Positions 61,401 through 64,000 of a stretch of 64,000 nt of DNA are shown here, piece after piece. The translations under genes and the position numbers were made by a program. How positions within the stretch are numbered: position 1 is the stretch's first letter; each line of letters opens with the position of its first letter. Origin of the DNA: Viscum album (Eukaryota; Streptophyta; Magnoliopsida; Santalales; Viscaceae); contig CAUJRU010000137.1 in the NCBI GenBank assembly GCA_963277665.1, positions 1,240,001 to 1,304,000 on the forward strand, in the 5' to 3' direction. The notes beneath the pieces are model-generated. The model made no database searches and was not told the origin of the DNA. It saw only the letters and a program-made list of their open reading frames with translations.

Positions 61401-64000
61401 AAGTAGGATTAATATAATAAGATGGTATAGAAATAAGATGTGTACTAGGAAACAGATCAATGGAGAACTCTACCTCCATTTATAGATAAATTCAAAAGAA
61501 GTCATCTAAAACACATTTGGAAAATCCCAAATATCCAAGGGATAATCATCATGGAAAGATACATCCTTAGGATCAAATGAATAAATATAAAACATATTCC
61601 TAAGCTCTATACAAGATGGTACTTTATGAATAGACCTCATATCCCACTCTCTCTGAAACACCTGAAAGTTCCCATAAACAATAAAAAAACATACTGATGA
61701 TAACAATTGATCTCATATTGGTGAGAAAAACATACAATTAATATTTATGATATCATCAAAAATTTCTAGATCAAGAAATAAAAATTCCAAGACAAACTGA
61801 AGATTGATTATCAAAATAGAACACAAAGACAACAAAACCCTTACCCCTTCCTCTTTCTAAGAGTCATTTCCATCTCCATAACATCGGACATGATCTCTAT
61901 CAGAAGTATCAAAGAATCCATAAAATAGACATATATAAAATATTATGAGGCACTGATATCAAATAAAGAATTTTCTATTGAAGATTCTAAAAAATGGTAC
62001 CTTTCACTATTTTTTTACCAACATTAACTTTTCATGGTAGATCCTCATATGGAGAAAACTAATTTACTATTAATACCTATGGTAAGAGCCTTATAAACCT
62101 TGAAGATTATAACTTTTATGTAGATATAATTAGGTCTAAGGATCCCTAAATGCATCACTCTGAAGATAGATCCTCGTAGAATCTGAGAAGATGAAATTAG
62201 TAACCACAAGCACTAGAAGTCTTTTGAGGTGTGGGAGAAATATTTTCAAGTGTTCCCAGTCATTCTAAAATGGTAACAAGTCAATGGTTCACTACTATCC
62301 ATTTCTAATAGAGTATAAAGATCCCACTATTAAGATTTATTCCACAACCTCTATGATTATTGTGTGAGTTCCTCTTCTTCCCAAGTGAGACATTAAATGT
62401 TCCACTGGGTGGAAGGGAAACCCAAAAAAGCCCAACATTTCTGATAAATAAATATATTCCATAATATCTATGTCAAAAAATTTAGCATAGGTTGTAAGAT
62501 TCATCATATACACTCATTATCGGATATTATGTCTAAAAAAATATAGTTATTTACAAGACATTATAATATCATTCATCCCAACTTCAAGAGAAAAATGAAC
62601 CAACTCTGCAAAACCCAAATGGCCCAAAGGTCTTCATTTTTATGGATTTTTGATAATACCCCTTTTAGGGGATGAGGGGAAACACTTACAAGGCACATAG
62701 GCTTAGTGATTACATAACTCATAGGTCTAAGAGACATTACATGACCCGAAGGTCTTAGGGATTTCAACTAGACTATAACTACAAGGAATTTCCCCTCTCC
62801 AGCATCTGCATCATGATGGTATCTCTCCACCTTTGGATGGCCATTTGGCTAAGATTCATGTGCAAACACAGGCAGGTCCTAATGGTATAGCCATACCCTC
62901 TCATTCTTCCAAATCCATTCGTTCTGCTTTGGTGAGTGCGCTTGCTCTGAATCCTTCTCAAGGGAAGCTCCTTTTTGTAGAGTATGTCTGGGGAAACTGC
63001 ATGTGGCTCGGAGGCCTTGAGGTGGCCTGAAGTTCTTAAAGGTGGCCCAAAATCCCTACTGACCTGAAGTCCTGGGTTGCTCGAAGTCCTTAAGGACACC
63101 AAGCCCAAACTAGTGGTCCAAGGTGAATAGTTCCGGCTGCTACTGTACCGAATAGTACCTGCTACATTAACTACTATAGTACCTACTACAGTAACCCAGA
63201 AATATTCCTCCACCTGGTTTTGAACTTGGTTATCATGGATTCACTTAAGGATACCTCACCAACCGGGCTGAGGCTCATGTGCCCAAATCTACAAAACCAC
63301 TGGTGTAATCTGTTACGAAACGATCTCCTATATGAAAGAAATATAACTCTTTATACTTATTAATCATCAAATATTATAGGTAGGGATACCTAAAGACTAT
63401 GATCATGAATTATTTCCACTATAATCCCATGTGCCAATTTTCCTAAACCATAGTGTCCCATCTACTATTTCAGGGACCCACTAGCTGAAATTTCATTCAC
63501 TTCACCTTTACAAATTTAGGTTCCTCCAGGATGTCAAATACTTGACTGACTTTTATATCTATTCCTCTACCTTCGGAGAATGTTTAATACTCTTAAAATA
63601 TAGGGTCTTCTAGTGTAGGAACTCTTACACTTGATCCTCATCTCAAATAAATCCTGGTTTCACATTATTAGCTTGGTTCTAAATAGGAATCACATTTTGA
63701 TCCATGATATGAAATACCCACACAACATCCTCAATGATATTTTGATCAATAGTAGGATTGCCTTGGGGAGAATTTCCCACTACAACCTCCCAAGGATTTA
63801 GTAGAATATTTCTTAGTGTAATGATTTTATATAAAAAATATAAGGAGACTAAAAGATAAGGAAACAATCTCATTTTACACTAAAATAATATATTCATAAA
63901 CTGATATCTAGTTTCAAATGAAATATCTTGTGGTGACTTAAAGATCATTTCAATAATATCTATCCATACACTCACTCGTAACTCACCCCTTATGTCATGA
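61400..64000 (-). pseudogene. Gag and protease-region remnant of element G
   Basis: No intact domain. The minus-strand frame 61706-61506 ends 'DIWDFPNVF', similar to the '.FPDVF' lead-in to RT. The DNA is closely similar to 11015-13000 in element F, interrupted only by 62616-63288. The true gag start and primer site would lie a few hundred bases beyond the window. Confidence 0.6.
62616..63288. mobile_element. 0.67 kb GC-richer insertion in element G with 7-11 bp target duplication
   Basis: Absent at the matching place in element F (near 12240). It is bordered by TCTGCAAAACC (62605-62615) and TCTACAAAACC (63289-63299): 11 bp with one difference, or 7 identical bases. Inside are short tandem units: ~30 bp at about 62690-62770 ('aggcttagtgattac', 'aggtctaagagacatt', 'aggtcttagggattt'), 'gaagt(t/c)ctt' units at 63010-63100, and 'agtacct.cta' units at 63130-63195. 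A 144-codon reverse frame (63213-62779) has no recognisable motif. No clear terminal inverted repeats are seen. Mutator-like elements are one candidate because of the duplication length. Confidence 0.5.

Larger units (their letters stand above)
55661..64000 (-). mobile_element. Element G: reverse-strand chromovirus running off the right edge
   Basis: Minus-strand order from the window edge leftward: gag/protease region (64000-61400), RT (to about 60590), RNase H (to about 59760), integrase and chromodomain-like end (to 58610), then a probable 3' LTR. The gag/PR part matches element F. The 5' LTR and primer site lie outside the window. All domains are broken, and a 0.67 kb insertion sits at 62616-63288. 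Confidence 0.75.

Noticed and set aside
62779..63213. 144-codon reverse frame inside the G insertion
   Set aside because: No recognisable motif, built from short tandem units, and confined to one insertion; not called as a gene.
1..64000. tRNA, rRNA, riboswitch or host protein genes
   Set aside because: No cloverleaf, rRNA core, exon-like open stretch or host domain was recognised on either strand.

Overview
This window is intergenic, AT-rich plant nuclear DNA built almost entirely from old, nested LTR retrotransposons. I see no host gene, rRNA, tRNA or CRISPR array. A seed plant is indicated by the families present: an Athila/Tat-type Ty3/Gypsy element with a tRNA-Asp-like primer site, Tekay/Del-type chromoviruses with 3-4 kb LTRs, and Ty1/Copia remnants. 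A large, slowly purged genome is inferred from the depth of nesting and from LTR pairs that look only about 80-90% identical by eye.

Layout, left to right. (1) 1-545 and 10662-11014 are one divergent tandem-repeat locus split by a complete Athila-like element (551-10656, + strand, TSD GTCAC). (2) 11015-17903 is a truncated reverse-strand Gypsy element, here called F: gag/PR remnant, PBS and a ~4 kb LTR. (3) 17904-33125 and beyond is a reverse-strand Copia element (copia-1), split by a complete Tekay-type chromovirus (19535-30702, + strand, TSD ACTAC/ATTAC). (4) A second reverse-strand Copia (copia-2, 34750-43900) is split by a reverse-strand element, here called R (35883-42729, TSD TATAC), which has two 3.3 kb LTRs and only 197 bp between them. 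(5) 45385-55660 is a 5'-truncated forward chromovirus, here called H. Its 3' LTR is interrupted by a solo LTR of the F family (51455-55522, reverse, TSD ATTGT). (6) 55661-64000 is a reverse-strand chromovirus, here called G, running off the right edge. Its gag/PR part is a close paralogue of F and carries a 0.67 kb insertion (62616-63288) absent from F.

No element looks autonomous. The Tekay copy is the best preserved: gag-pol is in one frame except for one frameshift near 25455, and its many in-frame stops are nearly all TAG or TGA at positions where the family has Gln or Arg. This fits decay of methylated cytosines. The most interesting structure lies in the long LTRs: paired perfect hairpins, a G-rich quadruplex candidate in a GC-rich island, hairpin-bearing tandem units and several minisatellites, most of them present in both LTR copies. 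I found no convincing new protein-coding system. All element boundaries and identity estimates come from reading by eye.
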